64,000 bases of DNA from Burkholderia sp. Ac-20365 (GCF_017104715.1 NZ_JAAGPI010000006.1:248001-312000); one strand, 5' to 3'; numbered from the stretch's first letter, positions 26,273 to 36,300 are shown. The notes: generated by a model from the sequence alone, not told the origin. Numbers and translations: made by a program.

Positions 26273-27589
26273 ATGGACGGCAAGAAGAGCATCAACGTCA
26301 TCGCATTCGTCTACGGCGGATATCTGATGAGGTATGTGTACCTCATCATCGTCGTGCCGTTTTATGGGCGGGTGCTGGGCGTCGCCGAATACGGGCGCGT
26401 GCTCGCGGCGATGTCGCTCATGAACGTGATCTGGATGCTGGCAAGCTATGGCTTCACGTTCGTCGGCATGCGGGAAATATCGAAGGCGCAGAACAATAGC
26501 GAGTGCAATGCAATCTATTCGCTGCACACCAGCGCGCGTCTGACCTTGTGCGCGCTGGGTGCGTGCATCGGTGCCATTGCGACGTTCTGTTCGCCGACCT
26601 TGTCCGAGCGTCCGCTTATCGGCTTGCTGGCGACCACGCTGGGCGTCGTGTCGGCGTTGAATCTCGGCTGGCTTTATCAGGGGCGTCACCATTTCCGGAC
26701 GCCCATCATGATCGAGGTATTCGGCTTCGCAGTGAGTCTTGGGCTCGTGCTATCGCTCGTGCACGGTCCCGCTGATTCGGTCTGGGTGGTCGCGAGTCTG
26801 CTGACGGCGGGCGTGCTGTCGCTGGCAATTTCATATGGGCTGGCGACATATCAGATCGGCAGGCCACATCTGTCGTTTTCGGGCGTCGTGTCGCTGGTGA
26901 AGGGCTCGACGATGCTGTTCTGCTATTCGTCGGGCTCTGTCGTGCTGACGGCATCGTCGACGTATCTGCTGACACTGCTTTCGACCCCCGCGCAAGTTGG
27001 CTACTTCGGCGCGGCAGAACGCTTTGCATCGATCGCGCTGAGTCTGATGGGCCCCGCGTCGCAGGTCTTCATACCGACCATTTCGCGCCAGCTCGCACAA
27101 GGCGACAAGGCGGGCGCGCACGCTACCACGAGGCGCGGCGCGATGCTGATGCTCGGCTACGGTCTGCTGGTTTTTTGCGGTGCGCTGACATTGTCGCCCA
27201 TCATTCTTCCGCTGATTCTCGGTGAAGCTTTCACGCCGAGCGGTCACGTGTTGCAGAGCTTCGCATGGATGTTCCCGTTTGCCGCCTTCAATGAATTCGC
27301 CGCGTTCTATGTGTTCGTGCCGCGCAAAAAGGACCGTTTGCTGGCAATAGCGGGTGCCGCGTCCGGTGTCGCGAATCTGCTGGCGGCGCTCTGGCTCGCG
27401 CCGCGCTACGGCGCGCAAGGGATGGCATTCGCGCGCGTGATCGGAGAGCTATCGCTGTCGGCGATGCTGCTGACCATCATGGTGCGGCTGGAACTGATCA
27501 CGTTGCTGCCGGGCGCCGGACGCGCTATCGCGATGGCGCGTGTCGCATGGGGCACGAGAAGCGAGGCGGGTGCCGGCAAGGAAGATTGA
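26273..27589 (+). CDS. Wzx-type polysaccharide flippase
   Basis: This 438-residue polytopic protein of the MOP superfamily has about 12 predicted helices and positively charged cytoplasmic loops. The N-terminal FVYGGYLMRYVYLIIVVPFY and GVAEYGRVL blocks are typical of O-antigen and exopolysaccharide flippases. It would move undecaprenyl-diphosphate-linked repeat units to the periplasmic side of the inner membrane. It begins three bases after the GT2 stop and lies between two glycosyltransferase genes, so co-transcription is almost certain. The presence of a flippase together with a Wzy-like polymerase and a Wzc-like kinase marks this as a Wzx/Wzy-dependent pathway rather than an ABC or synthase type. 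Confidence 0.9.
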   Translation: MDGKKSINVIAFVYGGYLMRYVYLIIVVPFYGRVLGVAEYGRVLAAMSLMNVIWMLASYGFTFVGMREISKAQNNSECNAIYSLHTSARLTLCALGACIGAIATFCSPTLSERPLIGLLATTLGVVSALNLGWLYQGRHHFRTPIMIEVFGFAVSLGLVLSLVHGPADSVWVVASLLTAGVLSLAISYGLATYQIGRPHLSFSGVVSLVKGSTMLFCYSSGSVVLTASSTYLLTLLSTPAQVGYFGAAERFASIALSLMGPASQVFIPTISRQLAQGDKAGAHATTRRGAMLMLGYGLLVFCGALTLSPIILPLILGEAFTPSGHVLQSFAWMFPFAAFNEFAAFYVFVPRKKDRLLAIAGAASGVANLLAALWLAPRYGAQGMAFARVIGELSLSAMLLTIMVRLELITLLPGAGRAIAMARVAWGTRSEAGAGKED

Positions 27590-27675
27590 GCGACGCCAGG
27601 CACTGTAAATGCGAAGGTTACGCAGTTCGAATTGGGCAGGTCTATAACGCTACGGAAGAGCACACGGAGGTCGCG

Positions 27676-28878
27676 GTGAAAGTTGCCATTGTTCACGACT
27701 GGTTGGTGGTATCGGGCGGTGCGGAGAAGGTGCTGCAAAACATAATCGAATGCTTCCCGAACGCGGATCTGTTTTCCATCGTCGATTTCATGGAAGACCG
27801 CGCATGCATCAAGGGCAAGCCGGTGAAGACATCGTTCATTCAGCGCTTGCCGTTCGCGCGCAAACGCTATCGGGCCTATCTGCCATTGATGCCCATTGCG
27901 ATCGAGCAGCTCGACCTGTCTGCGTACGATCTCGTCATTTCGAGTTCGCATGCGGTCGCCAAAGGCGTGCTGACAGGGCCGAACCAGATGCACATCAGCT
28001 ACGTGCATTCGCCGATCCGCTATGCGTGGGATCTTCAGCATCAGTACCTGAGAGAGTCGCAACTGACGGCGGGCGTCAAATCGGCGATGGCGCGCGTGCT
28101 GCTTCACTATATTCGCGGCTGGGATTCGCGCTCCGCGAATGGTGTCGATCATCTGCTCGCCAATTCGAAGTTCATTGCGCGCCGGATCAGAAAGGCTTAT
28201 CAACGCGATGCGACGGTCATCTATCCACCCGTCGATCTCTCGCATATGCCCATTCGTGAAAGCAAGGAAGACTTCTATGTGACGGCATCGCGCATGGTGC
28301 CGTACAAGCGCATCGATCTGATCGTGAAGGCCTTTACGCAGACGCCGGAGCGCAGGCTGGTCGTGATCGGCGACGGGCCGGATATGAAGAAGGTGAAGGC
28401 GGCAGCGGGCGATAACGTGACCATTCTCGGCCATCAGCCCTTCGATGTGCTGGTCGATCATTTGCAGCGTGCGCGTGCGTTCGTGTTCGCGGCCGAAGAA
28501 GATTTCGGCATCTCGGTTGTCGAAGCGCAGGCTTGCGGGACACCGGTGGTTGCATTCGGCCGAGGCGGCGCGCTGGAGTCGGTGCTGGGCTTGCCGCGCG
28601 AGCGCCCGACGGGGGTGTTCTTCCAGGAACAGACGTCGGAGTCGTTGCTCGAGGCCGTGGACAGATTCGAGAAGTACTCGGGGCTATTCGATGCGCGTCA
28701 ATGCCGCAAGAACGCGGAACGCTTCTCGTCGGAGCGGTTCAAGGCGGCGTTGACGTCGTTTATCGAGCACCGGCTGCCCGATAATCTCACTGATCCGGCG
28801 CTTCCATATGAAGTCGAAGAAGAAGCCTCTTCGGAATTCGACGAAGCGCGCGAGCGGCATCTTATCGACGTGCATTGA
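27676..28878 (+). CDS. Glycosyltransferase family 4 (second)
   Basis: This 400-residue GT-B enzyme starts at GTG 27676 with GGAGG six bases upstream; the longer frame from 27547 overlaps the flippase and is rejected. Landmarks are VAIVHDWLVVSGGAEK at the N-terminus, SYVHSPIRYAWD in the acceptor domain, and RMVPYKRIDLI plus AEEDFGISVVEAQACGTPV in the donor domain. The combination with HSPIRYAWD resembles the mannosyltransferases of cepacian- and acetan-like clusters (BceK/WbaZ type). GDP-mannose made through ManC is therefore a plausible donor. It is the last forward gene before the reverse PAP2/Wzy pair, converging after six bases. Confidence 0.87.
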   Translation: MKVAIVHDWLVVSGGAEKVLQNIIECFPNADLFSIVDFMEDRACIKGKPVKTSFIQRLPFARKRYRAYLPLMPIAIEQLDLSAYDLVISSSHAVAKGVLTGPNQMHISYVHSPIRYAWDLQHQYLRESQLTAGVKSAMARVLLHYIRGWDSRSANGVDHLLANSKFIARRIRKAYQRDATVIYPPVDLSHMPIRESKEDFYVTASRMVPYKRIDLIVKAFTQTPERRLVVIGDGPDMKKVKAAAGDNVTILGHQPFDVLVDHLQRARAFVFAAEEDFGISVVEAQACGTPVVAFGRGGALESVLGLPRERPTGVFFQEQTSESLLEAVDRFEKYSGLFDARQCRKNAERFSSERFKAALTSFIEHRLPDNLTDPALPYEVEEEASSEFDEARERHLIDVH

Positions 28879-28884
28879 CGTTCA

Positions 28885-29517
28885 TCATCCGTGTTCTCGC
28901 GCTCGTGCGCGCGACAGCGCGCAGACGAGCGCGGGTGTATTGTCCCGCAGCGCCGCCGAGTTCTCCTTGATGAGATCCTGAAACGGCGCGACGTGTCCAT
29001 AGGCGAGCATCGACACCGCCAGCAGGGAAAGCGTCGACCACACGGGCCGGAACGGACGGCCCTCCAGGCGAAGAGCCGCGCGCAGGAACAGGCCCGCGGC
29101 AAGCGCGCCGATTATCCAGCCCACCAGTACTTCTGCGACCGAGTGCGAATGACCATGCACGCGCGAAGCACCTGTCAGTGCGCCCAATATCAGTCCCGCT
29201 GCAATGCCGGGAAACGCAGGCATACGCCACCAACGCAATTGCAACGCGAGTGCGACGGCCCAGACAGCCGTCGATAACATCGTGTGCCCGCTGATGACGC
29301 GGAAGTTCGCCAATGGCAATGCAACGCCCCATGCGTAGTACAGGATCTTGCTCAAGCCGACGGGCAGCATGGCGAAGCCAAGCGTGCAGACCCAACGCCA
29401 CGCAAGGCGCGGATCCGTCCTCGCAATCCAGATCGCACACACGAACGCGACGGGCAATGTGACGGCGGCATCACCCACGTTGGAAAAGACCGTCCACATG
29501 AACAGCATGGGATTCAC
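28885..29517 (-). CDS. PAP2-family membrane phosphatase
   Basis: This 210-residue integral membrane protein has about six helices. Two of the three PAP2 catalytic motifs are clear: ISGHT (around residue 75) and SRVHGHSHSVAEVLVGW (around 118), supplying the histidines and arginine. The first motif (KxxxxxxRP) is poorly preserved; only a lysine in LSKILYY is visible. PAP2 enzymes in such loci recycle undecaprenyl diphosphate or dephosphorylate lipid carriers. The GTG start overlaps the stop of the Wzy-like gene by four bases (GTGA), so the two are translationally coupled. Recycling carrier lipid after polymerisation is the likely role. Confidence 0.85.
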   Translation of the reverse strand: MNPMLFMWTVFSNVGDAAVTLPVAFVCAIWIARTDPRLAWRWVCTLGFAMLPVGLSKILYYAWGVALPLANFRVISGHTMLSTAVWAVALALQLRWWRMPAFPGIAAGLILGALTGASRVHGHSHSVAEVLVGWIIGALAAGLFLRAALRLEGRPFRPVWSTLSLLAVSMLAYGHVAPFQDLIKENSAALRDNTPALVCALSRARAREHG

Positions 29518-30815
29518 GATCCGTGGACACTCCGCCCGGTTGCAGCGGGATAAGCCTGTCCGGGACGCCGGTACGGCGGCGGTGCGTCCGGCACGCGCCG
29601 GGTGTACTCGGGCCTGACAGCAGGCACGGGACGCGAGGCGAGCAACAGCGAAATCACCAGCGAGAGAATCAGTACATTCGACGGCGAAACCAGCCGGTGC
29701 TCAGTCGCTGCCATCACGAGAAGACACACAGATGAGATCTCGACGAAGCGAAACGCCGCGAAGTTACGGCCGCGTTCGACCAGCGCGCTGCGCGCCGCGC
29801 CGTCCTGACTCCATTTGATGAGCTTCCAGTAGAAACTCAGTAGCAGCGCCAGCCCGACTACGCCCAGTTCGGCGAGGAAGTTCAGATACGAGTTGTGTGC
29901 GTGCGAGTCGCTATGTTCGACGATGATGTCGGATGGAACACCCAGCACGCCGAAATACGACACGACATTGCGTATCTGGTCATCGAACGAGCCGAATCCC
30001 ATGCCCACGATCGGGCTCTGGCGGAAATAGGCGAGGGCTCTTGGCCAGAGCCATTCGTACCGGATGTCGAGATTGGCGAGCTTTGCGTCCTGATTCTGAA
30101 TGGTAAACGTGTAGCCCATGTAGTCGACTGACGATCGCGTGTGATACATCGCCATTGCAAGCGATGCGAGCACGAGACAGGAGATAAGCGACGCCAGAAT
30201 CAGGCGTTTGCGTCCGAAGTACAGATACGGCAGCACGGCGAACGCACCGAGCAGCGAGCCGCGGCTATATGTCGAAAAGAGCATCAGCCCATTGAGCGCG
30301 ATCAGCGCGAGCATGATCTTGCTGCGCCGCTGCAGATAACTTGCTACGCCGAGGCAGAACAGCATTGCGAGAAAGCCGCCTGCCGCGTTGCGGGCAATGA
30401 AGAAGCTGCCGAAGCTGTCGTCCGGATGTTTGAAGATGCTGAGCAAACCGTTCTGCGCGAGATACAGCATGTAGGGCGGAATATTGATGAGCACCGCGAA
30501 TACGAAGAACGCACGAAGCAGCTTGTTCATATCCCAACGATGCGCGTACAGGCAGCCCGCAAAAATGGGCGCATACGCAATGAAGAAATTGCCGTCACGC
30601 CGATAGAACTCGAATTCGGTCAGCGATCGCGGATCGTAGAGCAAGGTCGATACGATTGCGAATAGCGCGAGTGCCGTCAAAGGCGTCATGAAAGACGGGT
30701 AGCTTCTGCCGAAAAAGCGCCACGCGCAAAAAATAATCGGCAAAAATCCCACTGCACTAACGGGTACGAGGTTGGTCACCGTCAGGAATAGCGCCAATAC
30801 CGATATGTAAGCCAT
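29514..30815 (-). CDS. Wzy / O-antigen-ligase-like polysaccharide polymerase
   Basis: This 433-residue protein has about 11 hydrophobic helices and the large periplasmic loop usual in the Wzy_C/WaaL superfamily; STYSRGSLLG and GMGFGSFDD...HNSYLNFLAELG are the recognisable motifs (arginine in the first, H-N-x-Y in the second). It would join repeat units into long chains on the periplasmic side. ATG 30815 follows GAGAGAG and starts at the first helix, so the longer upstream frame is dropped. The C-terminal 40 residues are proline- and arginine-rich and cytoplasmic. It is coupled to the PAP2 gene and runs opposite to the rest of the cluster, which implies separate promoter control. Confidence 0.85.
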   Translation of the reverse strand: MAYISVLALFLTVTNLVPVSAVGFLPIIFCAWRFFGRSYPSFMTPLTALALFAIVSTLLYDPRSLTEFEFYRRDGNFFIAYAPIFAGCLYAHRWDMNKLLRAFFVFAVLINIPPYMLYLAQNGLLSIFKHPDDSFGSFFIARNAAGGFLAMLFCLGVASYLQRRSKIMLALIALNGLMLFSTYSRGSLLGAFAVLPYLYFGRKRLILASLISCLVLASLAMAMYHTRSSVDYMGYTFTIQNQDAKLANLDIRYEWLWPRALAYFRQSPIVGMGFGSFDDQIRNVVSYFGVLGVPSDIIVEHSDSHAHNSYLNFLAELGVVGLALLLSFYWKLIKWSQDGAARSALVERGRNFAAFRFVEISSVCLLVMAATEHRLVSPSNVLILSLVISLLLASRPVPAVRPEYTRRVPDAPPPYRRPGQAYPAATGRSVHGS

Positions 30816-31558
30816 GTCGACTCTCTCGTGAAGAATGGAGATCACATCCGCTGGCGGAAGTGGCGCATGTCGATGATGGATCCGCGCGGATCCGACGTTG
30901 CGCGTGGCAAGTGATTGGGCATACCCGTTCACCGGCCTGAACAGAATTGCGACCTGCTTTGATGTGTGTTGTTCCCGCACATGAATGGGCACGTTGCAGA
31001 TGGCGTGCCTGATGGAAAAGCACGGGAAACAAGGTGCGGAAACAGAAATCAGACTAAAGAACCGGCGATATAAAACACGCCTTCAATCCACAACCTAACA
31101 CGAATACCCCTTCATTTCCAGACTCAGATCGATTTTCAGAAAAGATGGCGTCGATCGGTTAGATACTTCGGGAGAAAGGCTCAGCGTGTCGGGCCATAAC
31201 ATCAACCGTTCGCGCCAGAGATGCTGTGACGCAGCGTAACGTGTCTATCATCGAATCACAGGTCGAGCGGAACACGATGGCAACAGGTCGCCAGACAGTC
31301 GTCGAGCGCATCGTTGCCGGAACTTCGATCTTTCCTTCATCTTGCAAGGTTGCGCGAGCACGACGCGGGTAAGGCGTTCTGATGAAGAGCGTCTTCATTC
31401 GCGGCCGGTGCGATCTGCGGCCATCACTATCCCCGCGTCGTCACCCCAACATTTCGCGCGCAAGGTGTGTAGATAAAACGGCGGTTGTCGGATCCTATGC
31501 ACTTCGCCCGGACAGTCAGGGGCGGCGAGGATCGGGCTTCAATACCAGGGAGATTGAA
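30816..31558. other. Divergent intergenic region between wzy-like gene and manC
   Basis: About 740 bases with no supported gene. It must hold the reverse promoter for the polymerase/phosphatase pair and the forward promoter for manC. GTAACGTGT near 31239 resembles the TGTTAC-type motif of the main operon in reverse orientation, but only weakly. No RNA gene was recognised. Confidence 0.5.
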
Positions 31559-33076
31559 GTGGACAAACGAACCACGAATGCCGAACGGCAGAACGTCGCT
31601 GCGGCCGTTGTCGATGCGGCAGTCGACAGCACGCATCTCGTGCAGGTCATTCTCGCTGGCGGATCGGGCACGCGGCTCTGGCCGGTGTCGCGTGAGCAAT
31701 ATCCGAAGCAGCTGATCGACGTAGTTGGCGATCAGTCGTTGCTCCAGGCCACGATGCAGCGCATGAATGGCTTCACGAGCACGTTGAAAATAACAGCGGA
31801 TCCCGTGATCGTATGCGGCGTCGAGCATTTCTATGCGACCTCCGAACAGGCGCGCGAGTGCGGCGTGAAGGCGTGCGTCGTGGTCGAGCCGGCGCGGCGC
31901 GATACGGCGCCCGCATTGACGCTGGCTGCGTTGGCGGCAAGCGCCGACGGCGACGATCCGATTCTCGTCGCCATGCCCGCCGACCATGCGATTGCCGATG
32001 TGCCTGCGTTGCACCAGGCCATCGAACTCGCGGCGCTTCATGCGCAGGCGGGTGAAATCGCCACATTGGGTGTGCCGCCGACACACGCGGACACGGGCTT
32101 CGGCTACATTCGCCTCGGCGCGCAACTGGCCGATGGCGCACACCGCATTGATCGCTTCGTCGAGAAGCCCGCCGCGGAGCTTGCCGCGCAATACGTGGCG
32201 TCAGGCAACTACTGGTGGAATAGCGGCATGTTCGTGGTGCGTTCGTCGGTGTGGCTCGCTGCGCTGAAAGTGTTCCAGCCCGACATGCACGCGGCGTGCA
32301 CGCAAGCCTTTGCAAACGCGAAGCGCGATGATGGCTACATCGCGCCCGGCGCCGATGCGTTCGCACAGTCGCCTTCCGACTCGATCGACTACGCGGTGAT
32401 GGAGCAGCTCGGCAAGGCGGATTCGCCGTTCACGGGTATCGTCGTGCCGCTCGAAGCCGGCTGGTCCGACCTCGGTTCATGGGATGCCGTATGGCAGGCG
32501 ATGGACAAGGACGAGTTCGGCAATGTGGCGAACGGACGCGTGCTGATGGAAGGCGCGACGAGTACGTATGCGCGCTCGCAGGGCGGCAGGCTCGTTGCAT
32601 GCGTGGGCACGAGCGATCTCGTCGTCGTCGAGACGGACGATGCCGTGCTTGTGGCGGATCGTTCGCATGTGCAGGACGTCAAGGGACTGGTATCGCGCAT
32701 CCGGGCAACGAACTCGCCCGAAGCCGACAACCATCGAAAAGTGCGGCGCCCGTGGGGCTTTTACGATTCGATCGATCATGGCGATCGTTTCCAGGTCAAG
32801 CGAATCGTCGTGAGTCCAGGCGGCCGGCTGTCCTTGCAGATGCATCACCATCGCGCGGAGCACTGGATCGTCGTGTGCGGAACGGCGCTCGTCACGCGCG
32901 GCGACGAGCAGTTTCTGCTGACCGAAAACCAGTCCACGTACATTCCGATCGGCGTGCAGCATCGTCTCGAGAACCCTGGCCATGTGCCGCTGCAGATCAT
33001 CGAGGTTCAATCGGGTGCGTATCTCGGCGAAGACGACATCGTCCGCTTCGATGACAAGTACGGCCGCTGTAATTGA
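31559..33076 (+). CDS. manC: Mannose-1-phosphate guanylyltransferase / mannose-6-phosphate isomerase
   Basis: This is a 505-residue bifunctional type II enzyme. The nucleotidyltransferase half starts with GGSGTRLWPVSR near residue 33, carries FVEKP further on, and is followed by the cupin-type isomerase half with RRPWGFYDSID and the metal-binding QMHHHRAEHWIVV. It makes GDP-mannose from mannose-1-phosphate and GTP, and can convert fructose-6-phosphate to mannose-6-phosphate, supplying the glycosyltransferases here. Its closest functional model is BceA of the cepacian cluster. GTG 31559 has AGGGAG upstream; 59 extra residues from an earlier ATG show no homologous features. It precedes the WcaJ-like gene by 39 bases. 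Confidence 0.93.
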   Translation: MDKRTTNAERQNVAAAVVDAAVDSTHLVQVILAGGSGTRLWPVSREQYPKQLIDVVGDQSLLQATMQRMNGFTSTLKITADPVIVCGVEHFYATSEQARECGVKACVVVEPARRDTAPALTLAALAASADGDDPILVAMPADHAIADVPALHQAIELAALHAQAGEIATLGVPPTHADTGFGYIRLGAQLADGAHRIDRFVEKPAAELAAQYVASGNYWWNSGMFVVRSSVWLAALKVFQPDMHAACTQAFANAKRDDGYIAPGADAFAQSPSDSIDYAVMEQLGKADSPFTGIVVPLEAGWSDLGSWDAVWQAMDKDEFGNVANGRVLMEGATSTYARSQGGRLVACVGTSDLVVVETDDAVLVADRSHVQDVKGLVSRIRATNSPEADNHRKVRRPWGFYDSIDHGDRFQVKRIVVSPGGRLSLQMHHHRAEHWIVVCGTALVTRGDEQFLLTENQSTYIPIGVQHRLENPGHVPLQIIEVQSGAYLGEDDIVRFDDKYGRCN

Positions 33077-33115
33077 GCGTCTATCGTGGCCATAGGATGT
33101 TAAAGGGGTGATGTG

Positions 33116-34492
33116 ATGCGTGCATTGGCAGGTTTTCTGGCGCGGCTATTCGACGTCGCCCTGATCGTGGCAGGGGCGATCGTGGCGTCGCAAATCCGCT
33201 TCGACGACGTTTCGCAGCGCGGCTTCTATCTGGCGTTCGTCGCGTTTGCGGCCGCGTTCTCACTGGCAATCTTTCCCGCGCTCGGCGTGTATGAATCGTG
33301 GCGCGGGCGTTCGAAAAAAGCGTTGACGGGGCAGGTCGCGCTGGGTTGGCTGATCGTGCAAGGCTGTGCGATGGCCTTGATGTTCTCGCTGCACCGGATC
33401 GATTTCGTATCGCGTCTATGGTTCGTCTACTGGACGGCTATTTCGGGCAGTGCGCTCATCGTGAGCCGTCTGGTGATTCACAGTCTGATTGGGCGCGTAC
33501 GCCATGCAGGAATGGATTTGCAGCCTGTCGCGATTGCTGCGTGTGGAGACCACTGCAATGACATCATTCACAAGATGGAGGGCGCGACCGCATCGGGTTT
33601 CCGCCCGTGGGCAATCTACGACCTTCACCCCACTTCGCAAGCGGCGTCGCGAGTGCCGACTTTCTCCGGGCACAAGGCGTTTGCGCGCTACGTGCGCGAG
33701 CAGAACATCGGTGAAGTATGGCTCGCGTTGCCGCTGACGGAAGAGCGCGCGATTCTGCGGCTCGTCGATGAGTTTCGCAATGACCTGATCAACATCCGCT
33801 TCATGCCCGATGTGCGCGCGCTCGCGCTGTTCGAAGGCAGCGTGACGAACCTGCTCGATCAGCCGACGATCAATCTCGCCGCGTCGCCGTTGCCGCCAAA
33901 CGCGATGGTCAAGAAGGATCTGTTCGATCGTCTTTTCGCACTGTGTGCGTTGCTTGCCATCTCGCCGATCCTTCTCGCGTGTGCAATTGCGGTGAAGCTG
34001 AGTTCGCGCGGTCCCGTGTTTTTCAGGCAGCAGCGCAAGGGTGCGGACGGCCGTGTCTTCACGATCTACAAGTTCCGCACGATGCGCCTGCATCAGCAGA
34101 AAGCGGGCGTTCTCGAACAGGCCAGACGCGACGATCCCCGCATTACGCGGGTAGGCGGTTTCTTGCGGCGCACGAGTCTCGACGAGTTGCCGCAGTTCTT
34201 CAACGTGCTGTGCGGCGATATGTCGGTGGTCGGGCCGCGTCCGCATGCGCTGGAACACGACGATCAGTATCAGCACGTGGTGTCGGGCTATATCCACCGT
34301 TACCGTATCAAGCCGGGCATTACAGGCTGGGCGCAGATCAACGGATTTCGCGGCGAAACCGATCGCCTCGAAAAGATGGAAGGGCGTGTGGAACACGACC
34401 TGTACTACCTGCGCAACTGGTCCTTCGCTCTGGATTTGCGGATCATCCTCGCGACCATCTTCAAAGGCATTGCTCATCAGAACGCGTATTGA
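33116..34492 (+). CDS. Undecaprenyl-phosphate sugar-1-phosphate transferase (WcaJ/BceB-like)
   Basis: This 458-residue polyprenol-phosphate hexose-phosphotransferase has four N-terminal membrane helices (about 1-110), a central Rossmann-like domain with a degenerate nucleotide fold (about 130-250), then the conserved bacterial sugar-transferase domain. Motifs include KRLFD-like [33 protein letters not shown] and [10 protein letters not shown]. It starts assembly of the repeat unit by placing glucose-1-phosphate (or galactose-1-phosphate) on undecaprenyl phosphate at the inner membrane. A strong AAAGGGG lies upstream; both GTG 33113 and ATG 33116 are in frame and the ATG is chosen. It completes the set needed for a Wzx/Wzy pathway. 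Confidence 0.92.
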   Translation: MRALAGFLARLFDVALIVAGAIVASQIRFDDVSQRGFYLAFVAFAAAFSLAIFPALGVYESWRGRSKKALTGQVALGWLIVQGCAMALMFSLHRIDFVSRLWFVYWTAISGSALIVSRLVIHSLIGRVRHAGMDLQPVAIAACGDHCNDIIHKMEGATASGFRPWAIYDLHPTSQAASRVPTFSGHKAFARYVREQNIGEVWLALPLTEERAILRLVDEFRNDLINIRFMPDVRALALFEGSVTNLLDQPTINLAASPLPPNAMVKKDLFDRLFALCALLAISPILLACAIAVKLSSRGPVFFRQQRKGADGRVFTIYKFRTMRLHQQKAGVLEQARRDDPRITRVGGFLRRTSLDELPQFFNVLCGDMSVVGPRPHALEHDDQYQHVVSGYIHRYRIKPGITGWAQINGFRGETDRLEKMEGRVEHDLYYLRNWSFALDLRIILATIFKGIAHQNAY

Positions 34493-34697
34493 GCGTAGGT
34501 GAGCATTGCGCTTCAACGAGGTTTTAGAGGTTCCGTATTTCCCCGCCATTCACATTTCCGCAGGAACGGCTCTACGCATTGTCAGAGCAGGTGCGCAATA
34601 CATGACTCATGCAATCACGTTCGAAAGAACTTCCAGCCGCGCGCAACGCGGCCGGCTGCGAGATGACGATCGAACTTCGGTTCATCAGGAGCGCGTC

Positions 34698-35021
34698 GTG
34701 AGCGAGCAGCTTTGGTGCGTTCACTTCGAAGGGCTCGACGACTTCGTTGCGGCCTCCTCACAGGAAGTGGCCGAGCGGGAAGCGTCGGCAATCAACGCGT
34801 ATATCGACAGCGTGAAAGACAACGCGCCGACGCGCCTCGTGCGCGCGTCGGCCATCGTCTGGCCATTCTCGCCGGCAGGCCATGCGCGGTCGCTGGAAAC
34901 CGACTGGCAAGACTTGCAGCGGATGCCGCATCGCCAGGCCGGTCAAGATCATCAGCGCGAGCGCGACACGCGCGCGACGTCGATATTCCGGCGTATCAAG
35001 GCGCTCTTCTGTCGAGCCTGA
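34698..35021 (+). CDS. Small hypothetical protein downstream of the polysaccharide genes
   Basis: This is a 107-residue soluble protein starting at GTG 34698, where CAGGAG lies eight bases upstream; the longer frame from 34506 has no ribosome site. The N-terminus (EQLWCVHFEGLDDFVAASS) and the following helix EVAEREASAINAYIDSV look like a compact alpha/beta fold, and the tail is basic. No signal peptide or membrane helix is present. It follows the WcaJ-like gene on the same strand by about 200 bases. I do not recognise a characterised family. Confidence 0.65.
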   Translation: MSEQLWCVHFEGLDDFVAASSQEVAEREASAINAYIDSVKDNAPTRLVRASAIVWPFSPAGHARSLETDWQDLQRMPHRQAGQDHQRERDTRATSIFRRIKALFCRA

Positions 35022-35136
35022 TGTAAGGGCCTGCAAACCGCAACGGTCCATCACACCACATCCGCACGCGCGGATTCACGATCAAAAAGATGCTGTTAAA
35101 CGGCACGTTACTCACATTACACAGGCGGAGATCGAT

Positions 35137-36300
35137 ATGTCGTATAGCGTCGTTGCAAGGATCGTCACGATAGGTGCCATGCTGGTGCTGGCGGGTTGTG
35201 GAGGAGGCGGTGGCGGTTCGGGCGCGTCGCCTGGCGCGCCGAGTTCGAACACGAGCCAGCCGGCACTCGCGAACGCAACCGCGCTTGTCGACGGCACCAA
35301 GGTTGGCGACGATTACTGGCCCGCGGGCTCGACGCAAACGGGCGGCACGGGCCAGGCAGTCGGCGGGCTGAATTGCGGCGCGCGCAGCAACATCTATACG
35401 TACTCGCATCTGTCGATCTATCTGAACGGCAAGGCGCTCGCGTTGCCCGCGAACATCGGTACCGTTGCGCCGACGATGTCCGCGCAAACGGGTTGCGCCT
35501 ATCCCGTACACACGGATGATGAAACCGGCAAGATCCGCATGGACGCAAGTTCGAGTGCGTCATATACGCTTGGCCAGTTCTTCGCGATCTGGGGGCAGCC
35601 GCTCACGTCGGCCAATGTAGCAGGGCTGACAGGTACGCCAATCACGATCTATGTGAACAACGGCGGCCAGTTGAGCAAATACACGGGCGATCCCGCCAGC
35701 CTCGTGCTGCCCGCGCACGGCGAAGTGTCGATCGAGATCGGCACGCCGGTGGGGCAGATTCCCACGTTCAACTGGACCGATCCGCCGTCGTTCGATCCCA
35801 ACCAGACGGTGCTTGCCTACGGCGGCACGGTTGGCACCGCGCACTGGCAGAACGGCAACACCGCGACGGGTGGCACGGGCGCAGATGTCGACGGCCTGAT
35901 CTGCGCGTCGGGCATGAGCGAGCTGTATCACGTGCATGCGCATCTGGCCATCGTGAACAACGGTCAGTGGCTTGCGTTACCCGCCAACGTGGGCATTCTC
36001 TCTCAATGCAACTACGAGATGCACACCCACGATTCGACAGGGATCATCCACATCGAAACGCCGAACCTGAAAACCTTCACGTTGGGGCAGTTCTTCGATA
36101 TATGGGGGCAGACGCTGTCGAATACGAATGTGGCTGGCGTAACGGGCACAGTGGTTGCCTACGTCAATGACAATGGTGACGTGCGCCGATACGAAGGCGA
36201 TTTGCGCAGCATCGAGCTGATCTCGCATCGGGACATCACGCTGCAGATCGGCAATTCGATGAGCATGCTGCCGACTTACTCGTGGTATGAGCCGCAATAG
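35137..36300 (+). CDS. Lipoprotein with duplicated His-motif domain
   Basis: This 387-residue lipoprotein has a signal ending LVLAGC (lipobox Cys near residue 21), then a Gly/Ser linker. The rest is two tandem copies of one domain of about 165 residues (about 45-210 and 225-385), aligned by WPAGSTQTGGTG with WQNGNTATGGTG, LALPANIG with LALPANVG, and YTLGQFFAIWGQ with FTLGQFFDIWGQ. In the second copy the sequence reads YHVHAHL and YEMHTHD, giving a histidine-rich metal-site candidate. In the first copy the same places read YTYSHL and YPVHTDD, so most histidines are lost. GGAG precedes ATG 35137. Metal binding at the cell surface is an inference; no enzyme family is claimed. Confidence 0.75.
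   Translation: MSYSVVARIVTIGAMLVLAGCGGGGGGSGASPGAPSSNTSQPALANATALVDGTKVGDDYWPAGSTQTGGTGQAVGGLNCGARSNIYTYSHLSIYLNGKALALPANIGTVAPTMSAQTGCAYPVHTDDETGKIRMDASSSASYTLGQFFAIWGQPLTSANVAGLTGTPITIYVNNGGQLSKYTGDPASLVLPAHGEVSIEIGTPVGQIPTFNWTDPPSFDPNQTVLAYGGTVGTAHWQNGNTATGGTGADVDGLICASGMSELYHVHAHLAIVNNGQWLALPANVGILSQCNYEMHTHDSTGIIHIETPNLKTFTLGQFFDIWGQTLSNTNVAGVTGTVVAYVNDNGDVRRYEGDLRSIELISHRDITLQIGNSMSMLPTYSWYEPQ

Noticed and set aside
30816..31558. Possible operator matching the TGTTAC motif of the main operon
   Set aside because: Only six or seven bases agree and orientation and spacing differ, so it was not annotated as a site.
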